A stretch of DNA of 64,000 nucleotides, taken from positions 21,792,897 through 21,856,896 of the forward strand of contig CM075203.1 of the NCBI GenBank assembly GCA_037577475.1, written 5' to 3'. Source of the stretch: Chaunax sp. Z400. Lineage: Eukaryota; Chordata; Actinopteri; Lophiiformes; Chaunacidae. Each line of letters starts with the position of its first letter. The stretch's first letter is position 1. Below the pieces are notes generated by a model. It was not told the DNA's origin and ran no database searches. It saw nothing but the letters and a program-made list of their open reading frames with translations. This document shows, one piece after another, positions 25,623 to 36,100 of the stretch. The translations under genes were made by a program, and so were the position numbers.

Positions 25623-28471
25623 CTATGTGTGGTTCTTCATATGACATTCCAAAGACGACCTCTGTCCAAAGCTACAGCTGCACTCTTGGCACTGATACGG
25701 TTTATCTCCAGCATGTTTCCTCATGTGAACCACCAGGTTGCCTTTCTGTGCAAAGGATTTGTGACATTCTTGGCACTGGTAGGGTCTCTCTCCTGTATGT
25801 ATCCTAGTGTGATTGACCAAGTCTGATTTCTGACAGAAGTTCCTCCCACAAAACTGGCACTGATATGGTTTGTCCTCCGTATGGATCCTTAAATGTCTTA
25901 TTAAAGTTTTAGTCAAGGAGAAACATTTGGTGCAGCAAGGACACTTGTAGGGTTTCTGAGCTGTTCCCGCTTCAAACTGAACGAGGGGCTTGGTGGATTT
26001 TTCTGAAAGTCTTCTCGGCAGGATGTTTTTAACGTTGAGATGTTTGTGCTCAGTCTTGCATCCACCCGGTTCAGCCAGATTCACTGAAACGAACAGCTGA
26101 TCATCAGTGGCATTGTCTGATACTCCACCATCAGGTCCGGCTGGCTCAGTTTTAATGTGATCAACTAGAACTGCAGTCGAGGCGTCTTTATCAATATCAG
26201 CGACAGTTTGGATCTGGTAAAGACAGAGGGGCTGCAGGGACTCTTGATCAAACTCACTTATATCATAGGGAGTGATCGTCAGTGGAAATGTCTTCATGCC
26301 ATTTTCAGATTCATCCTGTCTGGCGTCCAGTTCAACCTTCCTGGCAGGCGTCACTGATCTCAGGTGAATTTCTGCATCACTGAAACACTGACATGGTTTC
26401 TCCTCAGTGTGTTTTTGTGTGTGAATAAGTGGACTGTCCCTCTGGTCAAAGCTTATGTCACAATCTTGGCACTTGTATGGTTTGGTGTCTTTGTGTATCC
26501 TGGTGTGAATGATGAATTCAGACTTGTGGCTGAAGTGGCGGTCACAGAACTGGCACTGGTACGAGGAGAGTTTGTCCTTCGGATGCTTTTTGATGTGTCG
26601 TACCATTGTCTTTTTGGAAGAGAAAACACTCAAGCAAACAGGACATTTGAATGGTTTCTTAAAAGGCATGTTAAGGTCGTTCTCCTGCTTCACATTAACA
26701 TCCTCGATATCAATCAGTATCTCCTGGTCACTCTGATCATTTTCACTGGTGGGAGAGGAGTCTGGGTGAGTGTTTTCCATGTTGGGACAGTCTTCTGTCT
26801 GTTCTGCTGTGGTGTTTTCTGGTTCCCAGCACACACTGATGTTCACACTGGCAGCAAGCTGCTGATCTGTGGCAGGTGTCTGGAGAGAGCCTTAAGCAAA
26901 GGACAGGACATTTGTTTCAAACCTTTTTTAAACAGAGATTGCACAATAGCACCACAACAAAGCCTTTGTTTATTTACACTGAACTAGAGCTGCACAATTA
27001 CTTGAATTTGAATCAAGATCACGACTTTGGCCTCCCACGATTAAATTAACATGATGAGTCATAATGACATTTAGAATACATGCTCCATCCATTAAACACT
27101 CCACTGCAAAGCAAATTAAGCGCTCCTTAAACCACTGCCGTTTAAACCATGCCCATAGAAAACTCTGCTACAAAGCAAGCACACACAGACAGAGAGAGAT
27201 GGGGGGGGGGAGACGGGAGCTAAAGGAGTTTGCAGCTGATGTGCATTATCATCATCTAGTTTCTAAAGTCTTGCGGTTACAGTCTTTCTCCATGGCAAAA
27301 ACCATCGCCTTCAACAGAGCTCATAGGAAGCATGTCTTTAGTTACCATCTGTGAGATGACAATCGTTGATTCTGCACATCTGACATCAAGCTTACTTTGT
27401 CTGCTGACTAAACTAAAGGACTGTTTAACTGTGGACGGACCTGCTGGTCTCTGCTTTGACAGAGTTACATGGCAGAGTTGATGCTGTACCTCATTGATTT
27501 ATTTAAAGGAGAAAAACATCGGACTTTGTTATGGTTAGCATGCCTCTGCTGTCTGCCATGAGATCGTAGTGCGGTCTTCTTCTTTTGTTAATAGCGGTTG
27601 CAAACAGCCTGTTGTTGTATTACCACTACCTTGTGGTGCATTACTACAGTACTGCATTACCACCAAGCGCAGAGAAAAACAAGAGAAAAATGTTTTTTTT
27701 ATGACAAAACGACAATCTTTTATACTAATCGATTTTTATTAATTAATGACTATTCGAATATTTGAAAATCAATGCCCATCCCTAATCCCTTCATGTTATT
27801 ATTTTTCTAAAGTGGCATTACCTGCACTGTATGCAAAATGAGGGGAAATAGAGAGGATCTCACTGAATGCACTGAATTTAGGTAAATAAGGAGGACCAAT
27901 TTTATTTTGATGCAAAGATTTGTACATTAACAAGAATGTAGCACAACAGGGATGTGAAAGATGTTTTCTTTTTATGTGAAAGTGCAATAAACATATTTGT
28001 CACTAAAATCAATAAATAATGATTAATCGTGATCTTAATATTGATCAAAAATAACCGTGATTATCATTTTCATGCAGCCCTTCACTATATAAAATACTGA
28101 AACATGCTCTCACAGACAGCTTACAGCCTCAGATATTTGTGTTTTTTAATTCAATGTGTCATTATTTCTACAATGTCATTATGTCATTGTAGAAAGCAAA
28201 GTCTGACAAACTGACCTTCACTATAGGGCTTTTCTACATCCAGCAGTCTGTGGTGGTTGTCCACCACCCACTTTGAACAGGACATGTCCTCTTCATTCTC
28301 TGTAATGATTCTTTCTACAATCTTGAAGATCTCCTGGGCGGCTGCAGACAAACACTCTGTTACAAGTGCTCTCAGCACCTCTATCTTTGCTTTCTTCACC
28401 ATGCTGAGATGTTCTCCACAGTGACAGTCGAGTGATGGGAGAGTTTTAAGATGAAGACATGAGCCCTCCAC
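25623..28471 (-). CDS. C2H2 zinc-finger protein with teleost N-terminal domain, two coding exons
   Basis: A likely nuclear DNA-binding transcription factor. Exons: 28402-28216 and 26866-25623, giving 476 residues. The upstream in-frame ATG at 28469-28471 would add 23 residues; I prefer 28402 because relatives start just before this block. The N terminus, KIEVLRALVTECLSAAAQEI then FKIVERIITENEED, is the helical domain common to many fish zinc-finger genes. An acidic linker (DIEDVNVKQEND) follows. Three fingers come next (FKCPVCLSVF, YQCQFCDRHF, YKCQDCDISF), then a finger-less spacer of about 150 residues that starts with a broken finger (EKPCQCFSDAEIHLRS). Four more fingers follow (YKCPCCTKCF, YQCQFCGRNF, YQCQECHKSF, YQCQECSCSF), mostly joined by TGEKP-like linkers, and it ends KNHT. 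The GAA-G donor joins the AT at 26866 in frame. The orthologue cannot be named; target DNA is unknown. Confidence 0.9.
26985..28083. mobile_element. hAT-like non-autonomous element in the zinc-finger intron
   Basis: The left end TAGAGCTGCACAATTACTTG and the right end, reverse-complemented AAGGGCTGCATGAAAATG, resemble the inverted ends of teleost hAT elements of the 'AGGGCTGCACGATTA' type. Inner GATTAATCGTGATCTTAATA fits the same group. No transposase frame is seen. A clear 8-bp target duplication was not found. Confidence 0.6.
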
Positions 28472-28749
28472 AGGTCCACCTGAACGTTCTGTGTTCTCAG
28501 ATCACACCTTGCTCTGGCGACGTTTGCACACACAACATCCTGTTGTACAGGCAGGAGGAAACATCTGATCCAGCCACGATGATCAGGAGAATTAACTGGT
28601 GATCTGAAAGACATTTGATAGTAATAGTATAGTTTAATTCAGATGAAAGAGAGAGCTCATTCAAATCAGAAAGTTAGAATTCTAAAGAATAAATGAACCC
28701 TTTCACAAGTGTCTTTAGTTTAGAGGTAAAGTTACAATTTAATTCATTA

Positions 28750-29040
28750 CGCAAAAAAGCGTGGGTATGGGTATGGCACGGCTATCCTTCACATCTGTAA
28801 AGGCACCATTAACATTAATTAGTGACAGGTTTAGGAATAACATATGCTGCCATCCAGACGACGTCTTTTTCAGGGACGTCTTGCTGATTCCAGCAGACAA
28901 TAAAGCCACATTCTGCCACCTTACAACAGTGTGGCTTCAGAGTAAAAGAGTCCAGGTAATGGACTGGTCTGCCTGCGGTCCATACCCGTCCCCCATTGAA
29001 AGTGTTTGTCACAATATGAACTTAAATAGAATGGCACGGT
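28750..29040 (+). mobile_element. Tc1-like transposase fragment (second family)
   Basis: Broken frames encode pieces equivalent to the C-terminal half of a Tc1 transposase: TTVWLQSKRVQVMDWSACGP followed by YPSPIESVCHNMNLNRM, where SPIE holds the catalytic Glu. It is too degraded for activity and differs from the 5.9-kb copy. Confidence 0.75.
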
Positions 29041-29935
29041 AGAGTGCATATCTCCATCAACGTTGAACAATCCTACACATCATACATAGACCAGATCTGC
29101 ATCCCAACAAGAAATCATAAATCATACTCATCTGGACATATTTCTAAAACAGTAGACTATTCATATCTCCATTAATTAGCCTACTGTCATATCAGGCGCG
29201 ACATGCTATTAATACATGTACATTACTGATAGTTCATGAGGTGTTAATAAATGCATGCGTTTTCATGCAAGAAGTCATAATAATAAATGTACTCTTAACA
29301 TAAAGTGTTGCCCTTCTTATATTGTTTATTCATTCAAAAGTCCACATGTTTGCATTGTTGTCTATTTTAAGAATGTATTTTTATACAGGGAAAGCGGGAA
29401 AAGGCTTAAAAGTTAGATTAACAGACAGAAACTGAATCTACTGTGCATCACTGGTGGTAAATGTTTTCAGGTTATGTCAAAGAACTGTTCAATAAAATAC
29501 TTTGAAAATACTTTATTCTGCTAATGCTACTTTTAAGATAGAAATACTAAATACACACTAAAAACACTTCACTGTGGTTATACCCACTAATCAGCGTTTT
29601 CATACACGCATGTTTAAATGCATAAGGTTTACGTTTATGTTCCCATTTCTTATAATTCATAAGGTGCACTTGGTGTTAACTACAGTATTTTGACGAAATA
29701 ATTGGCATTACATATTAAATGTATGCCATTTTAACAGGAGTCTCATTTCACATTTATGCCGTAGTTTGTACGTTTAGTGACAACCAGGAAAACAGGAGCA
29801 AAAACGTTGAGCAAACTTTGACGTCATTAAACGATTTGTAGATTTACAGGTCGATGACAGCTTCTCCCAAGAAAGTTAATGAAATATAACCTCAACAACC
29901 ACTGAACAACCAGAACAACACATGCAAATGCTTAC
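29041..29935. other. Intron or flank of the zinc-finger gene, nothing recognised
   Basis: AT-rich sequence with no domain or RNA gene. It lies inside the intron between the proposed 5' UTR exon and the first coding exon. Confidence 0.4.
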
Positions 29936-30050
29936 CTTGTGAATTCAACTCGTCACTCCATTCGTCTTAGCCACTGTTGAATTAGCAGTTAGCTTTACCT
30001 AAGGAAAGCTAGCTAGCTGAGCTGCCAGCTCATACAAACTAGAGCTTGCG
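29936..30050 (-). other. Probable 5' UTR exon of the zinc-finger gene
   Basis: On the minus strand a good donor (ACAAG then GTAAGC) ends at 29936, and a matching acceptor with a pyrimidine tract (TGTCTTTCAG) opens the first coding exon at 28603. The start of this exon is not defined. It would place the promoter near 30.05 kb. Confidence 0.4.
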
Positions 30051-30228
30051 AGGAAATCAAACTGCTGAACAGATAATAAAAGAAGTGGACTGTTGTTTTT
30101 AGTTTATTAAGGTGTGGCCGGTTTGTTAAGCATTAAAGATTTCAGAGCTAACAAGCCCGATATATATTGAACAGTGTCCACGGTCAAGTTAAGGAGACAT
30201 GATGCTAAAAACATAGCTAGCAGAGCTA

Positions 30229-30298
30229 TCTTCTTCTTCTTCTTCTTCTTCTATTTCTTCTTCTTCTGCTGCTGCTACTGCTGCTTCTTCTTCTTTAT
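30229..30298. repeat. (CTT)n/(CTG)n simple repeat
   Basis: TTC/TTCTGC triplets form a polypyrimidine run. Next to it is TTATTGGCGGTTGGCAAAC, a common teleost repeat phrase whose relative occurs at about 27590-27660. Confidence 0.9.
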
Positions 30299-31080
30299 TG
30301 GCGGTTGGCAAACAACGAAATGGTGCATTTCCGCCACCAATTGGAATGGAGTGTGGATCGGAATATCTACTATTTACTGACTCCACCGCCCCCCCCCCCC
30401 CCAATTTTTTTTTTTTAGAAAAATTTAATTAAACCCCCTCCAAACAAACAAACAAAAACGAACTTTTTAACCTTTATTCAACCAGGAGAATAAAACCCCT
30501 TGAGATCAAAGATCTCTTTTACAAGAGTGACCTGGCCAAGAAGGCAGCAGCACACGTCGTGATTTACACATAAAACAACACCGTGTACACACAGAAGAAA
30601 TATCGATACAGACAGCAATAAAAAATAATATATAATGGTATCATAAATAAATCATACTCTTTCAATGAATTGTTACTCTAAGATAGTTCAATATTATTTT
30701 ATAACATTCATATCTATTAGTAATAGTACTAATACTGACGTGCTCCATTGTTTCTTCCTGCCCACAGTTAAATAAAATACTGTTAAATCCTGTGTCCAAA
30801 CCTAAGTCTTGATATGATCATCTCCTCTCTTCTGTTCCTTCCTGCATCTGATTTCTCCCACTTTCCTTTGAATTCTATAAAACCACCGCCATCTCCACTC
30901 TTCCTCCCATTGATCTTTGTTTAATAATGCTCTTGATTTCAGTTTTGCTGCAATCATCTTCTAAGTCAACCTGATTGCGTGTTGTGGCTTCCTTTGCGAC
31001 TTTATCTGCTATTTCATTTCCTTTAAATCCTATATGTGCTGTTACCCATTAAAATACTACTATTTGCAAACAGCTTGTAG
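30299..31080. repeat. Dispersed repeat material with C14 and T12 homopolymers
   Basis: Includes GGCGGTTGGCAAACAACGAA, 14 C at 30389-30402, and 12 T at 30405-30416. CCTTTATTCAACCAGGAGAA at about 30472-30490 is a LINE-tail phrase on the opposite strand. Boundaries between elements are unclear. Confidence 0.5.
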
Positions 31081-32295
31081 GTGCATTACCTTAGATACCT
31101 CATTGGCTGATGCCGAACGTCGCTGCTGTGCGTCTGTGGGTCCGCCATATTGGGGCGGGCAACCTCCACTAGTAAACTCACAGAATGTGTATTGAGAGGT
31201 GCAGATATTGTTTTTTTTGTTTGTTTTTTGTTTGTTTTTTTACAAAATACCGTCTAACTCACTTGATTCGGGACCGATTTTCATGAAATTTGGTTTGTTA
31301 TTAACGTGAGAAATTGAACATGTTACTGGTTGGTTTTTGGAATTAAATTCATTAACTGGAGGCGGATCCAATCACCTCAATGCAAAAACATTAACCTGAA
31401 AAGCCGTAACTTCCACTGGACATGCAGGCTCTGCTCAATGAATAGGAAACATTACGTTAAACATGTTAAGCATAACAGTTCTTGTGAGTTTCACCAAAGA
31501 AATGTAGTTGTCTATACCTATTATATTGTTATGACTCCTGATGTTTTCTTGTTAAACTAATTAAATCAACAATAATATCAACAAAATGAACTGGATTTGT
31601 TCTGCTGACATAAGACAGGAACATGCAGTGAGTTCATCCAAACACCCGGAGACATAACCCCACTTCTGCAGACTTTTACACAAACAATTCACAAATATTG
31701 TGAATCTAAAACATATTATTCTCATATTCATTTATTCACTTTATGTTACGTCCCCATCTAGGGTGGTAGAGCAACACGGACTTATCAGGGACATTTTATT
31801 ACTACAGGTAAGAAATGGGGGATATTGTTTTTGTTGCATATTTACTCATTTATTATTTAGTGGGAGGTTTTTGTGTTTATGTTTCTATTTTTGCTGTTGT
31901 AATACTACAACTTTCCCTGTTATGGGACTAATCAAGGATTATCTTAACACAGTAATATAATACCATAAAAAATACAATACTATCATATAACACAATACTT
32001 GAATAAAATAATATAAATACTACATGCAATACAATACTATAATACAATAATACAATGCTATATACAAAACTAATGAAAATACTGAAAACTTAAGAAAACA
32101 AAAGTGCACATCCACCAGTCTGGTTTTCCAGGATATGAATATTTGTCTATACAGATACAGTGCAATCATATGTAGGCCTACACATGAAATAATTCTGCTC
32201 TAGAGCAACGAAAGACTCAGTAAAGTCTTGAACAAACTCAATGCCTCTCCATCTGACCGCGTTGACGCACATCAGATATGAGTCTCACGTGCCTC

Positions 32296-32298
<3 letters not shown>
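31081..32298. other. Spacer upstream of ADGRA1
   Basis: AT-rich. At about 31205-31295 there is a TTTG-rich tract followed by ACCGATTTTCATGAAATTTG, probably another piece of the 'AAGGAGGTT' repeat. No gene recognised. The final 100 bases approach the ADGRA1 promoter. Confidence 0.4.

Positions 32299-32326
<28 letters not shown>
32299..32326. repeat. 28-base poly-C tract
   Basis: An uninterrupted run of 28 C, followed by GGCTCTCCCCGCCCC. It lies about 130 bases before the first proposed ADGRA1 donor, so in or near the promoter. The G-rich complement could form a quadruplex. Confidence 0.98.
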
Positions 32327-32334
32327 GGCTCTCC

Positions 32335-33136
32335 CCGCCCCTGCTCACTACGTAACATGCGGCACATCCTTACGGGCGAGTGGAGAGCAACCACTAACTT
32401 CACTGACCTGGTCTGACGTGGTTCTGTGTCCTGTACATCTGAGCGAAGACACCGCGACAGGTAACTCAAGCCTCCTCTTTTAATTACAGTCTTTGTGTCA
32501 GTCATTTTTCTATATATGTGAAGCCTACAGATGTGTGATGGACAGAAGAACCGAACAATCCTGCATTATGTATTCAAAATCTCAGAGCGCACACGCACTG
32601 TCAGACCCTATTAATAGCCACGTTTCCTTAGCCGATAAAAACATGGCTTATTATTTTATAGCCTATATATAACATTACATCGTGATCATTCTTTACTGTT
32701 TCATCTAATATCTCCTGTCGTCGCTGGAATATTAAACATGATTTCTCGATCCTGAACGTGATGTCTTATCCTCCCCGTCGCCCACCCACACTCGTGTGTT
32801 ATCCAAAGCTGGACAAAGATGTCAAGCATGCTCGGTGATAATGATAGATTCATTTTCTGCTTTGGTCCCGTAGTACCGCCGTGCAGATGGACTCGGGACC
32901 GGGTGGCCTTGGCTGGACTTCAGCGCTGCTCCTGGAGCCGCCGAGATGGGGGAAGAGCAACGGCCTGCTGGGCAAACTCCAGTGATCGGATCATCCGCTG
33001 CTAAATCTGGAGTGTTGGATGAACAAACGTGATCATTAATTCTTCCTGTTCATGGAACCGGAGAGAGCAGGGTAGGGGGCACCGGGGGGCCTCCAGGACA
33101 GACCAGTGCTTCACACCTGAAACTCCACTAAGACTA
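32335..33136 (+). promoter_or_regulatory. Proposed ADGRA1 promoter and 5' UTR exons
   Basis: A GC-rich stretch ends in a good donor (GCGACAG then GTAACT) after 32460. A second exon follows acceptor GTGCAG at 32886 and ends at the donor after 33139. The transcription start is not defined. The second exon holds at least three short upstream reading frames before the main ATG, the longest at 32887-32985. Confidence 0.45.
32887..32985 (+). other. Upstream ORF of 32 codons in ADGRA1 5' UTR
   Basis: Starts at the first base of the proposed exon (ATGGACTCGGGACCGG) and ends TGA at 32983. The peptide has no known domain. If the exon is real, this frame and two very short ones (at about 33017 and 33053) would precede the main start and could lower its translation. 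Confidence 0.35.
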
Positions 33137-36100
33137 ATGGTGAGACGCTCATAAGTTATTATTCATTATAAAACGACTTCTTTCATGGCTGACTGATTGT
33201 TGCTCAAGATAAAAAATCTGGTTATTCAAGTGACTAATTATAGAAGGAGATATTATATCTTAAACTTGTGATGTTGTTTGTATAATTTGTAAAAGAAGAA
33301 TGAAAGATACATTTTATCCTGTGTCCAGACCACCCTGCTCCTCCAGCACTGTTTAGTTCAACATGGAAAGACTGTCGAATGTGCCTGAAGTGGAAGCAAA
33401 TGGACAGTTATTCTTTATACAGCTCAGATCACTGGCACTCAAATTCAGTGTAGATTATATTAACTCAAGTCGTGGAGCAGGGCCCGATAAAGAAGCAAAG
33501 CCATCTCTGCTGGTTTGATTTTGACCCCTGCAAAGGGGGCATGTAGGGTTACCCGTGTCCATTCGTCCATCTATTCACTGAAATGTTATGAAACTCAATG
33601 CAAAGTCACACATGCTTTGTTTAGGCCCTAATGTTGTGCATCTCATCATATTTTTTTAATAACATTTGAACTTAATTTTCAATTTTCATGTCATTCTGCT
33701 ATCATGGTGTTTATAGTCTGTCCACCTCAGCACAAATTCTAGTAGCATTTTTTCTCATGTTGCATTTCTAGTGATGGAAGATTCAGTCTGTTGGTCAGTT
33801 TTAATCAACAATTATTGGATGTGTTGCTAAGAAACACATATCCATGGTGCCTAAAGGTACTTATAGCTGCTTATAAGCACCTGTCTGCTTATAGCTTTTT
33901 GTTTCCCTGATTTTCCAGGTTGGAATGTGATGTGTTTAATAAAATGTCTCAGCTATTGGGTGGAAATTGGTTAAGACCTTCATGCCCCCCCCCCCCTAAA
34001 AATCAAATGAACTATGTAATCCTCTGACTCCTCATCTTGCATTACCATCAGATCAAAAATCCAATTTGTCCAATACTCTGATTTATGACCATATACCTGT
34101 CATTAGTGTATAGACTTTGTGTTAACATGCTAACATGAGATCAGGAATGAGGTCAGCATTATTAATAATATTGTCATCGTGATGATAGCAGAGAAATGTT
34201 AACATGCAGCTCAAAGCACCACTGTGCCCATATACAGCTTCATAGAGCTGTTAGCATGGCTGTAAACGGTCTTTGTCTGTCTGTCTCAACTTTAGGGACG
34301 AGGAATTATACGTCACTGAAATGCCTCTTTTAACCACCTCACCACAAACTGATCCCCAGATAGCAAACCTGCAGCCTTCAGACTGTGTAACAGCCAGTTG
34401 TTAACGTTGACCAGGTTAATCATCCAACCCCGTTTTCCTAGCAACCCATGTTGATGTTCTCTCTCTGATAAAACTGCATACTAACGTAGTGCATACGACG
34501 TACTCAGTCAGTGTGTACTGCATACTACTGCTATAGTAAATGAACTTATACATATTACATGTTCACACTGAAGTATACTCAAGCAATGCACCTTCTCTGC
34601 ATCACCTAACTGTATGGATCACAACATTACTAATCCCCTTAATACATCCATGTCCCAGGTATGACTGAATGAAAATAGTCTATCACTAATCTAAATCAAC
34701 ATTTCCTCTTCCACTCAGGGGAATATTTTATAAGGCACATTAAGATGGATGAGGTGATTATTTGTGGGCCATGTTTGATTGAAAGAATAAAGAATGAGGA
34801 TAAAAAAACATCAAAGATGGACGGGACAAAGTTGGCCTCAGTGGTCTGTGTGACTGTGGGACCAGAGGGGCTGTACACCGGCCTGCTGACTGGCTGGTTA
34901 CCTAGCTTGAGTACATGTTGGTGTTTTTACAGCTGCTAAAGCTGCATTCAACTCCATCTTGCTTGTGTATCTCACACAGATGTAAACAGTAGGAAGAAAA
35001 AATGATGGTTAGCAAAAAAAATGCGAGAGTTGAAGCTTCTTCCTTTTGACCAGTCAAATATAATTACTAGAAAATATGAATTTGCATCATGTCACTTAAA
35101 CCTAGAGTCCCTGATGCTCTAAATTCAGATCCAGGACTAAAGGAGCCCAATTACAAAATCACACATCGTGACACAACGCGTAGTCGGTCATCTGAGATAA
35201 ATGGAGTGTAGTGTGCACAGATCTCCGCTGCTGTGTGTGCATGCCTGTATTTTTTCATTTATGGGATCTGCAAAGGATTTAATCAGTCATGCTCTGTCTA
35301 ATAGATGGGTTGTTCAGTGGAGCGTGATGAGAGCGCATGCTGTCCCCGAGTGAGAGAGAGATGAGAGGAGGAAGACATGACAGTGTCTCTAAAATACAAG
35401 ATCGTGGAACACAAAGGAGAAGCGAGTTGACGCTGTCGTAAAGACGGAGCCACGTTAGCTCTTGATTCTGGGCTCCACAGGAATCTTGGTGTTGAATTAT
35501 GCACATGCAGGAGCGTGTTCCAGTCAGAGAAAGGACAAGGCCTAACTGTTGTCTGAAGGCACGCTTTGCCTTTTAACACAGAGAGAATGTCAGACCTGTC
35601 CAGGAGATGCACACCACTTACTGTATATGAGTCTCTTTCTTTAAGCCTCCTCCACACTGCTGCCTCCACAGCGAAGTCATCTGAGCACAGCTGAGCAACA
35701 TGAATGCATGTGCAGTGATTCCCATTTTACAAAATGGATTTGTTAGCTTTTTGGTTTTACTATCACAGAAAAGGACTGAAACAGTCTTTCCAAGAGACAT
35801 TAGTATATTGACATCAATCTCATGTCTGTCCTTTAGATTTACAATCAAAGATTTCAGCACGTGTGTCTCATGATTGTCAACTTCAGTGTGGGACAACAAG
35901 AAACCACGTTCATGGTCCTGGTGGACAGGATTCCAAACGAATGCTAATGTTGAAGACACTCGAGTGGAAGAGCTTATTGACCACTAACAGGTGCTGTTTG
36001 GATACCTCAGGTTTTAACTGACTGTTCATCCGTCAGTGAGGCCTTCATAAGAGGAATGAATGCTAGTGTTGCATTGATATACCCAGCTGAGAAAGAAGTA

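Noticed and set aside
35298..35959. Minus-strand frames of 113-123 codons in the ADGRA1 intron
   Set aside because: Composition and residues show no domain, and they overlap each other in different frames.
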